The notes beneath the pieces are model-generated. The model was not told the origin of the DNA, searched no databases, and was given only the letters and a program-made list of their open reading frames with translations. Source: Phragmites australis (taxonomy: Eukaryota; Streptophyta; Magnoliopsida; Poales; Poaceae). Taken from it: DNA of 64,000 nucleotides. The DNA lies in NCBI RefSeq assembly GCF_958298935.1, contig NC_084940.1, positions 23,369,146 through 23,433,145 of the forward strand. Direction: 5' to 3'. A program made the translations under genes and the position numbers. Within the stretch, counting starts at the first letter, position 1, and each line of letters starts with the position of its first letter. Positions 30,801 through 42,677 of the stretch are shown piece by piece.

Positions 30801-30892
30801 GCGCCACCGCCGAAGTGGCGGCCTGCTTTACGCGAGAGGCACCGCCGACCTCAGACCCGGGGAGCAGCGGCGAGGGCTCCGACTTAAAGTAG
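27857..30892 (+). pseudogene. Two-exon opposite-strand gene of the Tat element, copy B (broken)
   Basis: Starts ATG at 27857. Exon 1 runs to about 29364 with the same conserved domain as copy A (LFTSFVAAGLVPPFSAFFLQ, HLSPNSVVILAVFAHLCK). In-frame TAG stops lie near 27974 and 28604. Exon 2 starts at 29444 after TTCTGCAG and reads in the codon phase predicted from copies A and C. The donor has changed from GCGTAAGT (copy C) to GCATAAGT, destroying the GT. A frameshift near 29960 separates the first part of exon 2 from the coiled-coil part (30098-30892), which keeps FPLEPAREGVVEAEEEA near its end. A 36-bp exact tandem repeat (28886-28957) adds two SDPVQTGGPSAA units to the linker. Confidence 0.75.
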
Positions 30893-32569
30893 GCTTTTGT
30901 AGTTTTTCTTTTTCTTTGTCTTGATGTAAATATGGGAGTGATCCATCAGAATAGCTATCCTTTTTGTGAATATAATGGAAGCCTTTCTTTGGGGTCGCAA
31001 CTCCAGTATTCTTCTGAGTGCTTGATGAAGTTTCTGCTGTTTTCACTTGATGCCCCGAGGAGTACTCAGTCGGACCGACCCCGACCTTTCCTTCCCCAAG
31101 AATGAAATCTCCCTGACCGTCCTTCTCAGCGCGTTCAGCCCCCGAGCCCTCGCGAGTTCGCAATGGCTAAGTCAAAAGACAAAGGCACGAACTTCCTTGC
31201 TCGGGAGATAGGTCGATCCAGCACGGAGCACGCCATGACCGGTGAACACTTTTCCATTTTGCGACCACTCGGCAAGTAGACTGGAGAATGCGACCAAGAG
31301 TCCCCACAGTTCGGTGGTGCCTGGGCTTAGGACGGACCGGACCGAGCACCGACAGCTCATCCCTGGGGCCTAGGCTCCGGACTACTCGAGCGGCTTGAGC
31401 GATAGGATTACCCGAGCGGCTCGAGTGATAGGATTACCCGAGAACCCCAAGGACTCGGTAGTGCTCAGGGCCCTATAAGCGGATCGAACACCACGACCAC
31501 CATGAAAGACTTCGATCGGACATTACCGTACGCACGGTACACCTTTCTACGGGCCGTTCTGTCGTTCTAGGAAAAAGTGGACACGCGGCAGGGTTTTGTG
31601 CGCGAGGAGACCATCTCACCGAGCAGATTAGAGTACGAGGGCCCCCGAGGATGACTCAGGAACAAAATATTACTGAATGTAAATTCGTCTGAATTTAACC
31701 ACTCACCAGACAGCTGTCAGCCTTTCGGCCAACCGATCCAGGAGGGGCATGCGCTCCGAGCTCGGGGTGCTCGGGAACTTGGTTCCCACGGCCGGGGCGC
31801 CCGAGCACCAGGGGGCGCATGAGGAGCCCGGGATCAGGGGATCCCGACCACTCACGCCTGAGCGGTAGGACCACACGATGACCCTTAGGGCCGAGCAGCG
31901 ACCTAGGCACTGAGGCCCTCGCAGTCGAGCTACTTTTGCTTTTGATTGTCGATCTGTGACTTGAGAAAAAATAGAGAAATTCTTTGCTTGGTGCGCTCTG
32001 TTAGTGCGGTACTCATTATAGACTGCTCTTATTTTCGACCCGAGACCTCTCGAATACCCAGACCGACGGACAAGAGCAGGCAGAGGCATAACCCAGAGGT
32101 CCTATGGTTCGGTGGCGCCCGGGTATAACAGACTAGACCGAGCACCGACAGCCCGCCCCTGAGGCCTAGGCTCCGGACTACTCGAGCGGCTCGAGCGATA
32201 GGATTACCCGAGAACCCCAAGGACTCGGTAGTGCCCAGAAGACTGTCACGACAACGAACACCACAGCCTACCACAACAGACGTAAGCCAGCGGCAACTGC
32301 CCGCGCGCATACCGATCGAGATTCTTTTATCAGCGGGGAAAAAGAGAGAGCAAACTTTTCTCGCACAATCGAGCATCTCACCAGACAGATTAAACATATG
32401 GAATCAGAAAAATGAAATTTGACATAAGGATTGCACATTGATATACATACTGTATTGATATTTTTTTTTACAAGGTTGGGTGACTTACCCAGTTAGTGGT
32501 AGCCCCCGGCCAACTTAGGCGGGGGGGAAGCCCCCGGCCTGGTTCACCTGAGCCTACAAACATGGCCAT
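30893..32569. other. Spacer between convergent genes, copy B
   Basis: Counterpart of 515-2180. Two copies of the CTCGAG-dyad unit lie near 31301-31490 and 32090-32270. The first contains an extra short tandem duplication of GCGATAGGATTACCCGAG (about 31390-31442). No coding region. Confidence 0.6.
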
Positions 32570-34071
32570 CTACGGGAAGAACTTGCGCAGGTGCTCGATG
32601 TTCCACGGGTTGGGGAGCGGCTGCCCATCTTCTGCAGCCAACCGAAAAGAGCCTTCTTGCGGGACACCGATCACGGTAAAGGAGCCTTCCCACATAGGGG
32701 ACAGCTTATTCCTTCCTTCACGCAACTGGACGCGTCAGAGAACTAGATCCCCCACCTCGAGAGACCGGGCCCGGACGTGGCGCTGATGGTAGCGCCGCAG
32801 GCTTTGCTGGTAGCGGGCTGCTCGGACGGTGGCACGCTGCCGGCGCTCTTCCAAATAGTTGATGTCGTCGCGCCTCTGCTGCTCCTGTGCACCTTCAGAG
32901 TAGGCATGCACCCGAGGGGAGCCTAGAGTGAGCTCGGAGGGGAGGACCGCCTCAGCGCCGTACACGAGGAAGAAAGGAGTCTCCCCGGTAGCGTGACTTG
33001 GCGTGGTCCGGTTGGCCCATAGCACGGCAGGCAGCTCGTCGATCCACCCTTTCCCATGCTTTGCGAGCATGTTGTAGGTCCGGGTTTTGAGCCCCTTCAA
33101 TTTTCCGCGTTGGCGCGCTCGACCTGCCCATTGCTCCGAGGATGAGCGACAGGGGCGAAGCAGAGATTGATGCCGAGGTCTTTGCAGTAGTCCCCGAATA
33201 GGGCACTTGTGAACTGAGTGCCGTTGTCGATGATGATCCGGTTCGGGACACCGAATCGACTGGTGATGCCGTGAATAAACTGGAGCGCCATGTTCTTGGT
33301 CACCTTGATGACTGGGACCGCCTCCGGCCATTTGGTGAACTTGTCGATGGCGACGTAGAGGTACTCATAGCCCCCGACTGCTCGAGGGAATGGACCCACA
33401 ATGTCCAGCCCCTAGACCGCGAAAGGCCATGACAGGGGGATGGTGTGAAGAGCCTGAGCTGGCTGATGAATCTGCTTTGCGTGGAACTGGCACGCCCTGC
33501 AGCACCGAACCAGCTCGGAAGCATCCTGGAGGGCTGTAGGCCAGTAGAAACCTTGCCGGAAGGCCTTCACGACCAGCGTGCGGAACGATGCATGGCCACC
33601 GCACTCGTCCTTGTGGACCTCAGCGAGAAGCTCGCCGCCTTCTGCTCGGGAGATGCATTTCAGGAGAATGCCGCCTGCGCTACGCCGATAGAGAACCCCA
33701 TCTACTATGGCATAGCGTTTGGACTGCCGAGCAACTCTTTCGGCAGAAGCCTCATCCCCGGGGAGGAACTTTTCCTTCAAGTACCCTCGGATCTCGTCCA
33801 TCCACGAGGCATCTTGAGAACAATCAACAAGCACAGCGCACTCGCCGGACGGCGGCACCCTGTCGGGGCTTCCCACTGAGGGCGCCGCCGGGGTCCCCTG
33901 AATTAAGCTCGAGGTTTCCCCTTCGTCATGTTCGGTAGGCAGGACGGAAGGCCGTGTGAGTCTTTCTTCAAAGACTCCGGCAGGGACGCGCGCACGGGAG
34001 GAGGCCAGGTGGGAGAGGTCATCGACCAGAGTGTTGTCGCGGCGAGGGATGTACCGCAGCTCCAGGCCGTC
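32570..34071 (-). pseudogene. Integrase region of pol, copy B
   Basis: Continues the frame cut by the solo-LTR insert at 34071. A zinc-binding HHCC region is visible (HKDECGGHASFRTLVV, then CCRACQFHAKQ near 33560-33480), then the catalytic core with GLDILGPFPRAVGGYEYLYV, IIIDNGTQFTSALF and HPRSNGQVERANAE, which supply the D, D and E. A TAG replaces a Trp codon near 33412 and a frameshift follows near 33098. The C-terminal domain ends NPWNIEHLRKFFP with a stop at 32570-32572. It would integrate the cDNA if intact. Confidence 0.88.
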
Positions 34072-37000
34072 TGTCACACCCGGTTTTAACGGCCAAAACC
34101 AGATGCGGCTTATATGTGCCCAGGATGTTCAACACACATAAGGACGTCACAGGTGAAGTAACAAAAGCAATACTTCTATTAAATAAACGTTAAACTCTTA
34201 CAACAATTGACATATATTGTCTTCTATGAAGATATCTGTAGCGGAACAGAAGCACTGGTGCCTAACAACATCGCAGGCAACCGACTGGGAGACACGCGCC
34301 TAGAACGTCACAACCTCGTCTTGATAGTCTTCAACATCTTCACTCACTGAGCAACAGCATACATATCGCATGGTGTAGGGAAAATAGCAAGTGTGAGCAC
34401 ATAGAGTACTCAGCAAGTGGGGGAAAGTAATGATATGCAGGCTTATATCAAGAATAGGCTAACACATGGTATTTTTGCGTAAATGCGAGTAATGAAAACA
34501 TATTTAGACTCAAAAAGCATTAAGCAGTTATTAAATGAATGTAACCTACAGTCCAACACCCAGCATACAAGGCTCCCCACCTTGCACACCATAACCGTCT
34601 AGTACTCCTTCTACAACCATCTAGTACTCCCTGTACCAGAACTATAACCGCAACCATCTAGTACTCCCTGTACCAGAACCATAACCACAACCATCTAGTA
34701 CTCCCTGTACCAGAATCATAACCACAACCAAACCCATAACCCAAACTCATAACCATAACCCATAACCACAACCCACTAATCATGCGAGGATCCAAGTCTC
34801 TCATAACCGTGAGTACAGCTGTTATAACAATTTTACACTCTGTAGAGGTTGTCCAGCTTTCCCCACGAGCCAGTGAATTCCATGTTGCCGTGTTTGCGAA
34901 ACACTTAACACACGCCAGTGGTGTGCCGCCAAGAATCACTGTATGACACTTTCCACTAACCAGAGACTAATTCAGTATGTGTCTGCCCACTAGGTTTCAC
35001 CGCCAGGCTTTACGCAAGCAAAGCTCCTACCCAGAAGCCCCTTTTTGTGCTGACCCAACACACACTGGACAGACTCTAATCAGTATGTCATACCTTACCC
35101 ATATCGGCCTCGTGGTTGGTACGTTACTTCTTGGGTTGTCGCTCCACGAACCGGTCCTGACTTAGGTTACTTGAGCAAACACTAAACCAACATCATAACC
35201 ACGATAACCATCCAAACCACTTTGCTCAAGACCTAAGATTCCATGTTGCTAGACCATTAACACATTAACAACCATTGTTACATATGTTCATTAGTCAAGA
35301 TTATGACACTTCTCAACATCCCAAAAGCATGGCTAAGCAATCTACCCATAAAAGACATCTAACCATAAACCATCTAGGTTTCAAGGGATGATAAGGGAAA
35401 ATCTAGGGAAAACCCTAACATAGGTGACTATCCATCATATTGACAGACATTGCATGCAATTTTGTAAAACAAAACATTTAAAAACATAGGTTCAATATGA
35501 TCAAGGACACTTGCCTTTTTCCCAATGCTGCTCAGTGTTGTCGAAATCTTGGTCTTGATGTCCCTCGAACTGCTCCAGAACGTTATCGACTAATCGCGAG
35601 AACTACCGACAAACAACACAAAGGAAAACACTAAGAACAACATACCAAACATCATTAAAACACTTTAAAAATACTATGGTTGGATAGGAAAGATTTTAGA
35701 AACATTTAGACGCAAGAATCGCCTAAATCAGAGTTAAGATGAAAAGAGAACAGCTTTCGGGAGATGGATTAGACTAAAAAGGAAAAATTAGTTTACTAGA
35801 GTTATCTTCCTATAGGTAAAGAGTTTATTGCACAATCACTGTGTCAGGCTTGACAATATCATTGCGCAAGATTCAAGAAGTGTAGGGCAGACTAGACTTC
35901 ACTGACTAGGCTAAGGAGAATGATGGGGTACTGACTTGGCATGCTATGTAAGTACCATCTTGGATTAAAGAAGGGATACGTTGATGTCTAGTATCGACCA
36001 CCTATGATGGATCAAAAAGGCGGAAGGTTGCACTTCTAGGTTAAGGATACTACGGGTGACTATGTAGCGGTTGTGGTTCAGGTTTCATCGGAGATGGCGA
36101 TCGGGCACGTGGCCACAGACATCGATGTCGGCTTCAGTGGTGTTTTAGTGAATCGAGGGGAGCATGGCGTAGAACGCGGAAAGACTAACTCAGCGGTATG
36201 GTTGGTTTTGGAAGGGGTCATCCGAGGTAGCGGCAAAACAGCGATAACTACTTCTAGGTTTGGTGGTGACTGCGAACAAATGCAAGAACAAAGACGCTCG
36301 CGTTCCCAGAGATTGGCTATGAATTTTGAGGAACCGTTTGAACAAGGATGTTCATATAACCCAGGAACACAATGCTATGGCATGAGTTTTGGTACATCAT
36401 CCACTAAGAGGAAGAATGATCAGCATAGATGAGACGGGTAATGGCTGCGACATGCTGTGGTTGGCAATGGCGTCCTGGTCGTGTCGCTGCACAAACGGGG
36501 ATGGGCTCCTAGGGTAACGTAGAAGACTCCATGGGACATGCCGTGACGCGGTTGGTGCATCCATACGGCTTTCGGATTGACGGGGGACGCGATTGCAAAA
36601 CCGGTGCGTGCGCAGAACGCATGCAGAAACCGGACAACGGGTATTTCGACATTGATTGCGGTAGTTTGGCTAATCTACTGGCCAAACCGGTTGGTGAGGG
36701 CGTGGGAAACATCATGATACATGCACCGGTGAAAGGGCTTGGTTATTTGACCTCTGGTCGGTCGAAAAACATCGATGCCAATCGGCTATAGCGTGGCTGT
36801 CTTGCGGCTGTCCGCGACGGTGACGACCGTGGCGGCGTAGATCGGGCTTTGGCCGGGGCTAAGGCTTGGCTAGGGACTTAGTATGATGCTAAAACAATAG
36901 TAAGGGAGGAGAAGAAGGGGTTCTCACCTTTCTTTGGTGGTCGAGGAAGAAGGATTCGCGAAGAAGATGACGTAGCGCATCACGGGCGGCGGCGGCGGCG

Positions 37001-38195
37001 ACTCCGGCAAACGGCGGCGCTCCGGCGACGCACGGCCAGGGCAGCAGCGACTTCTACGGCTTAGGGGCTTAAAATAGAGGTAGGAGAGGGCGTGCAACTC
37101 ATATATATAGGGCTAGGGACGGCTGGATGAGGTGGAGTCCAAACCGAATACGAATTGGATTTGAGTTCGAGTCGGTTACGGTTTCCTTTTTCGCAGCTCT
37201 GTATTCCGAGGATGATATCTCCATCGTCCGGACTCCAAATTGGACGTTTTCTTATTCTAAATTGTAGTACTCGAAAAGATCTACAACTTTGGTAGTCATT
37301 GAAACTTCTAAAAACGCCATATTGATTTCCAAAAATGCGCTACAAGATAAACTGTTTGAACTCGAACTTCTCTGCGCAGCACTGATTTCGGGGGCCATAA
37401 CTCCTAGCTCTATTATCCAAAAGGTGACTTCCATAGGTTCAAATCGAAGGTCTCGATGATACCTACAACTTTGGTATTGTCAATATTTGCATTTGAGGTC
37501 ATTTTGAACTCCAAAACGTTATGAGAAGATCAGGCTGTCCAGGACTCCACGAAAATTTTGCAGATTTCGTGGATCCTTTGTTGGGCCATCTAGAAGACTT
37601 GGCTAAGGGTTTGGAGTTGAGCAAGATTGAGCCCAAAGATACTTTAGGTATATCTAGAGTTTAGAAAAGAAACTTTGCAGAGAAATTTGAATAGGGTTTG
37701 AATTTGAATTGAGTTTTAAGTGAATTTAAGAGAACGAAAAATTGAGGTTGAACAAGAATAGGAGTAGATTATGAATTTGAATTTAGATTTTGGGTAGAAT
37801 TTGAGAAAGAGGAGAGATTGAGTTTAAACAAGGATTTGGATATCATTTAAATTGAACTGGAGAAGGATCAAGTATGATCAAGGATTGAATAGATGATGAA
37901 TTCAAAGATTTTGAATTCCAACCATTAAGATCCTTAACTTATTCACTACTGAGTTTCGTAAAAACCTTTTCAAATTCTTTTTCACTCAAAACACCAAAGA
38001 GAAATAAAAGGAAAGAGAACTCTAATGCATTTACCTGGCTCCTAACAAAACTCAGCATGCAATGCACACAAAATAATAACCTATATTGATTCATTGATTA
38101 AGAAAATAGGTTTTAAACCTATACTACTGTTAAAGCTATTCAATAATCTTGGAAAATTTTAGAAATTTGAGAAATCTGAAAATCAGGGTGTTACA
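34072..38195 (-). mobile_element. Solo-LTR-like insertion in copy B (4124 bp)
   Basis: On the minus strand it starts TGTAACACCC and ends GGGTGTGACA. The flanking five bases are CCGTC (34067-34071) and CTGTC (38196-38200), a target duplication with one C-to-T change at a CpG. Removing it rejoins pol to match copy C at 62221. No gag or pol is inside. A single long TG...CA unit of about 4 kb fits the long LTRs of Del/Tekay-type gypsy elements from memory. LTR-LTR recombination would leave exactly this. ORFs inside match nothing I know. Confidence 0.65.
34588..34722 (+). repeat. Tandem repeat inside the solo LTR
   Basis: About four copies of a 36-45 bp unit containing CCATCTAGTACTCCCTGTACC and ATAACC(A/G)CAACC. 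Confidence 0.7.
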
Positions 38196-38200
38196 CTGTC

Positions 38201-39912
38201 GAAGTGCTTCTCCAGCTTCCTGACTGCCACCACGTACGCCGCCATTTGAGGATCCGTGCACTGGTACTCTTTAGATACCTGGTTGACTACCAGCTGGGAG
38301 TCTCCCTTGACCAGGAGGCGTCGAATCCCGAGGCCCACCGCAGCTCGGAGGCCGGCGATGAGGCCCTCATATTTCGTCATGTTGTTGGATGCGCGGAACT
38401 GCAGCTGCACGACATACCGGAGTTCTTCACCCGTTGGGGAGGTGAGAACCACTCCGGCCCCCGCGCCTTTCAGCGTGAGGGAACCATCGAAATGCATAAT
38501 CCAATACCCGGGCGAATCGTGCCTGGGGTATGTGGAGATTTCTTCTGGAACGACCTCAGGGACGGGCGTCCACTCCGCCACGAAGTCAGAAAGTGCCTGG
38601 CTTTTGATCGCCTGGCGGCTGACGAAGTGCAGGTCGAACTCCGCCAGCTCCACCGCCCACTTGACTACACGCCCGGTGCCTTCTTGGTTCCGGAGGATGG
38701 GCCCCAGTGGGTACGTGGTAACCACCGAGACCTTGTGCGTTTGGAAGTAGTGGCGCAGCTTCCGGGAAGCGATGAGCACGGCATAGAGCAGCTTCTGAGC
38801 CTGGGGGTACATTGTTTTGGCCTCCCGGAGGACTTCACTGACGAAGTACACCGGTCGCTGTACCCGGCGGGCCCAGATTGCGGCCTCACCCGAGGGCCTG
38901 CTACAGCCCCCAGGCTCGGCGTCGTGGTCGGGGCTTGCCGGGTGCTCGGGCTCGACTCCCTGGTCGGGAGGAGCCAAGTGCTCGGGCTCGACCCCCTGCT
39001 CGGGGGGAGCCGCGAGGACGGGAGAGTGCCCGGGGGTTCGGGAGCTGGGACCCAGCACCTGACCCCGTGCACTCATCGCGCTCCACCACCAGCACCATGC
39101 TTACGACCTGAGGAGTGGCCGATACGTAGAGTAGCAGTGGCTCGCCTTCGGACGGGGCCACCAGCACGGGTGGTGAGGTGAGATACTTCTTCAGATCACG
39201 GAAGGCCTGCTCCCGGCGTCCAATCGAAACGACCGGTTTTCTTCAGAAGCTTGAACAGGGGGAGCCCCCGCTCCCCAAGTTTGGAGATGAAGCGCTCGAG
39301 GGCCGCCATGCAGCCGACGAGACGCTGAACCTCCTTGAGTCGAGCCGGGGGTCGCATCTGCTCGATGGCCCGGATCTTCTCTGGATTGGCTTCGATCCCT
39401 CGGCTGGAAACCAAGAAACCGAGGAGCTTGCCCGCAGGTACCCCAAAGACACACTTCTCGGGGTTGAGCTTCAGGCGGGTAGTGCGGAGACTATTGAAAG
39501 TCTCGGCAAGGTCTTCGAGCAGGGTGGCGCGGTCTCGGGACTTGACCACGAGATCGTCGATGTAGGTCTCGACGTTGCGGCCAACCTGCGAATCAAGGGT
39601 GATGCGGATAGCGCACTGGAAAGAAGACCCAGCGTTGCGCAAACCAAAAGGCATCGACACATAGCAATAAGTCCCCATCGGAGTGGTAAAAGCAGTTTTT
39701 TCTTCATCCTCTACGGCCATGCGAATCTGGTGATAACCAGAGTTTGCATCTAAAAAACACAAAAGATCACATCCCGCGGTTGCATCTACAATTTGATCTA
39801 TGCGGGGCAAAGGAAAGGATCTTTGGAGCAAGCCTTGTTTAGATCGGTGTAGTCCACGCACATGCGGAGCTTGCCGTTGGCCTTCGGGACGATAACTGGG
39901 TTCGCCAACCAT
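38201..39912 (-). pseudogene. RT and RNase H region of pol, copy B
   Basis: RT is open 39912-39196, with FLDANSGYHQIRMAVEDEEK, MPFGLRNAGSSFQ and the catalytic YIDDLVVKS. Then comes a degraded first RNase H region ([33 protein letters not shown]). A second RNase H of the plant/archaeal type follows (38540-38201), with [36 protein letters not shown] and [12 protein letters not shown]. The second RNase H is a hallmark of the Tat lineage. A frameshift lies between 39196 and 39076. Together these copy genomic RNA into DNA and remove the RNA strand. Confidence 0.85.
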
Positions 39913-40295
39913 TCGGGGTGGAGGACCTCTCAGATAAATCCGGCATCAAGGAGCTTGCTGACCTGCTCCTGGATGAACTCCTGGCGCTCAGACGCCTGCC
40001 GCCGGACCTTCTGCTTCACCGGGCGTGCGTCCGGACGCACAGTCAGGTGGTGCTCGATCACCTCCCTAGGGATCCCGGGCATATTGGATGGCTGCCATGC
40101 AAACACGTCGACGTTAGCCCGGAAGAAGGCGACGAGCGCGCTTTCCTATTTGCCGCCCAAGTCACCACCGATTCGGACGACCTGGGAGGCGCCTTCGCCC
40201 ACCACGACCTCCTTCGTAGGAACAGAGGCGTCGGCAGCGAGTCGGGGTTTGGATGTAGAGGGTCCCGGGCCCCCTGGACGACCTTCAACATCGGC

Positions 40296-41453
40296 TCAGG
40301 CTAAGACCAAGGCCGAGTATAACTGCTCGGCGCAGGAGGCGGTGCTGCTGGTCTCGGTGGACACGGAGATGGGGCCCGCTGGGCCCGGCATCTTGACCGT
40401 GAGGTACGCGTAGTGCGTGACCACCATGAACCGAGCAAGCGCCTGGCGCCCGAGGATGGCATTGTAGGGGAGGGGGAGCTCCACGACGTCGAAGATGACA
40501 TTCTCCGTCCGGAAGTTGTCCCGGCTCCCGAATGTCACAGGCAACTCAACCTGCCCGAGGGGCAGGGAATGCCCGGGCGTCACCCCGTAAAACGAGAGCG
40601 ACGGCTTTAGGCGCCTAGAGGGCACCTGCAACTTCTCGAAAGTCTCCTTGGAGAGGAGGTTAATGCCCGCTCCCCCGTCGATCAGCACTCTGCTGACCTT
40701 CACATTGTAGATGGTGGGGGACACTACCAGGGGTAGTCTCCCCACGCCTGCAGTACTAGTGGGGTGGTCGGCCAAGCTCAACGTGATCGGAGCGTCCGAC
40801 CACTTCAGGGGCCTTATGGCCTCTTCGCTCGGGGTCACCGAGCACACCTCACGCCGCATGGTTTTGACACTGCGGCGGGAGGAGGGCGTGTACGCGCCTC
40901 TGTCGATGAAGGCGACGGTGTGCTCAGGCTCCTGGAAGCCGAGCTCTGTGTTGTTGGGGGCGGCTTCATCGTCGCCACCCCCGTGGAGCTCATCGCGGTC
41001 TCTTTGGCGCTGCTCGACGAGGCCCTTGACCGTGCGGCACTCCGTGAGGTCATGCCACCTGGTCTGGTGGATCGGGCACCACTTGCCTGGCTCGGGCCCC
41101 GCAGGAGTGGGGGCCCTTGCTGGAGCGGGAGCCCGGGGCCCTTGCGGGAGCCGGAGCCCTAGGAGGGGCCCGGGTCGGGGCTCTCGTGGGCGCAGGCCAT
41201 CTGTCGGTGGTTGCCCGGCGTGCTTGCCAGCGGTTGGGCTCTTGCGCCGGTCTACGGGTGGGGCCCTGGGCTGGCTCGACGGGGATGGCCTCGCGCCTCC
41301 TTCTCTTTTTCTTTTCCCGCCTGTCGGAGCGGGAAGGACCTGGTTGATCGGTGGCGGGGTCCTCAAGGCGCGGAGCGTGCCAAGCCTGAGCTTCCGCCGC
41401 CTTAGCACACTTATCGGCCAGCGCGAAAAGTTCTGCAGTGGTCTCGACCTCAT
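40296..41453 (-). pseudogene. Gag C-terminus and protease, copy B
   Basis: This frame overlaps the gag frame by a shift near 41453-41050. After a Pro/Arg-rich linker it shows a zinc-knuckle-like CPIHQTRWHDLTEC, spaced C-X2-H-X4-H-X4-C, so the second ligand is His, not Cys. The aspartic protease follows: VLIDGGAGINLLSKETF, with DGG in place of the usual D-S/T-G, and NAILGRQALARF. The protease would cut the polyprotein. Confidence 0.8.
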
Positions 41454-42605
41454 GCGTGCCTAGCTTCTCGAGCATCCGCTCGTCGCGGACGCCCTGCCGG
41501 AAAGCGATGATGACAGCGTGGGGGGTTATCCGCGGGATGGTGTTGCGGACCTGGCTAAAGCGCTGAATAAAGCGCCGCAGCGTCTCCCCCTCCTGCTGCT
41601 TGACGGCATGGAGGTCGCACTCCAGGCCGGGGCGCGTGAATATGCCCTGAAAATTAGCCATGAACTGGTGGCAAAGATCATCCCAGGAGCTGATAGACCC
41701 TGGGGGTAAGTTCATAAGCCAAGAGCGGGCGAAGCCCCTCAAGGCAACATGAAAGTAGTTAGCCATCATCTTTTCACTGCCACCAGCCGCCTGGACAGTG
41801 GTGGTGTATATCTGGAGGAACTTGGTGGGCCATTTGACCCAGCGGAGCTCACTAGTGAAGGCACGGCAGCCGGTGCCGTACCCCGTAGCGCGGGCAGCGC
41901 CCTTGGGTGGTGAACGCCGGTGAGCTGGGGAGCCCCGACGATCATAGGCCGGCAAAGAGGAAGCCTGGTCCTCAGCTTCGGCCTCCTGCCAGGTCTCCCG
42001 CTGGCGCTCGAGAGTGACACGCGCGTCTTCGATGCCCCTCCGCTCATTGAGGTGCAAGCGGAGGTCGTGGGCTCCGGAAGCGGCCAGGGGGGCGACGCTC
42101 CGCCTGGAGGCTCCCCGGCCAGCGCGAGCGCCACCTGACGATGGGTCGGTCCCAGCAGCGCCACACTGGGTGGTGGCGCGAGAACTCTCAGCCAGCACCT
42201 GGCGGCGGGCAGTGCCGACCAGGGCAGCGACTTCCTGGAGCCAGCGGCCCTCCGGGGCTTCCCCCATCGCCTGGACTGGCGGATGCCTGAGGAGAGTGCG
42301 TGCTGCAAGCAGCGCGCTCCCAGGGCTGGCCTCGCCGAAGGCGAGCCTACGCCGGAGAGGTGCCCGGCACTGTCCAGACGCGGACCTGGCGGCAGGAGTT
42401 TTGACCACTGGCTGGGGGTCGGACGGTGCACCGGCGACAGCGGCGGCGGCCCTGCTGGGCCCAATGCCCTGGTCCCCTTGGGAGGGGAACGCCGCGCGTG
42501 CAGATCGTGGCTGCTGCTGGGACGCAACAGCGGCTGGGGCCTCCTGTGCGAGGGGCTACATTTCCTCGCTGGAACTGGAGCCGGAACGCAGGAGGCGATG
42601 ACCAC
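41050..42605 (-). pseudogene. gag core of copy B
   Basis: The open part (42408-41050) carries a Retrotrans_gag-like core: FTSELRWVKWPTKFLQIYTT, NYFHVALRGFARSWLMNLPP, SWDDLCHQFMANFQGIFTRP and ETLRRFIQRFSQVRNTIP. Its true start is not clear; no ATG in good context was identified between the primer site and the core. A basic KKKRRRRE stretch precedes the frameshift into the protease frame. Gag would form the particle shell. Confidence 0.8.
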
Positions 42606-42657
42606 CAGCCTTTTTTTTTGCGGAAGAAAACAAACAAACAGATTCAGGGATGCTTCC

Positions 42658-42675
42658 CCCCTACCTGGCGCGCCA
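42658..42675 (-). other. Primer binding site, copy B
   Basis: Two bases inside the 5' LTR the minus strand reads TGGCGCGCCAGGTAGGGG. It starts TGG as required for pairing with a tRNA CCA end. I do not identify the tRNA. The first ten bases form a perfect palindrome. Confidence 0.6.
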
Positions 42676-42677
42676 GC

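Noticed and set aside
36073..36791. Frames inside the 4.1-kb solo LTR
   Set aside because: No domain, no relation to retroelement proteins, and the unit is bounded as a single LTR.
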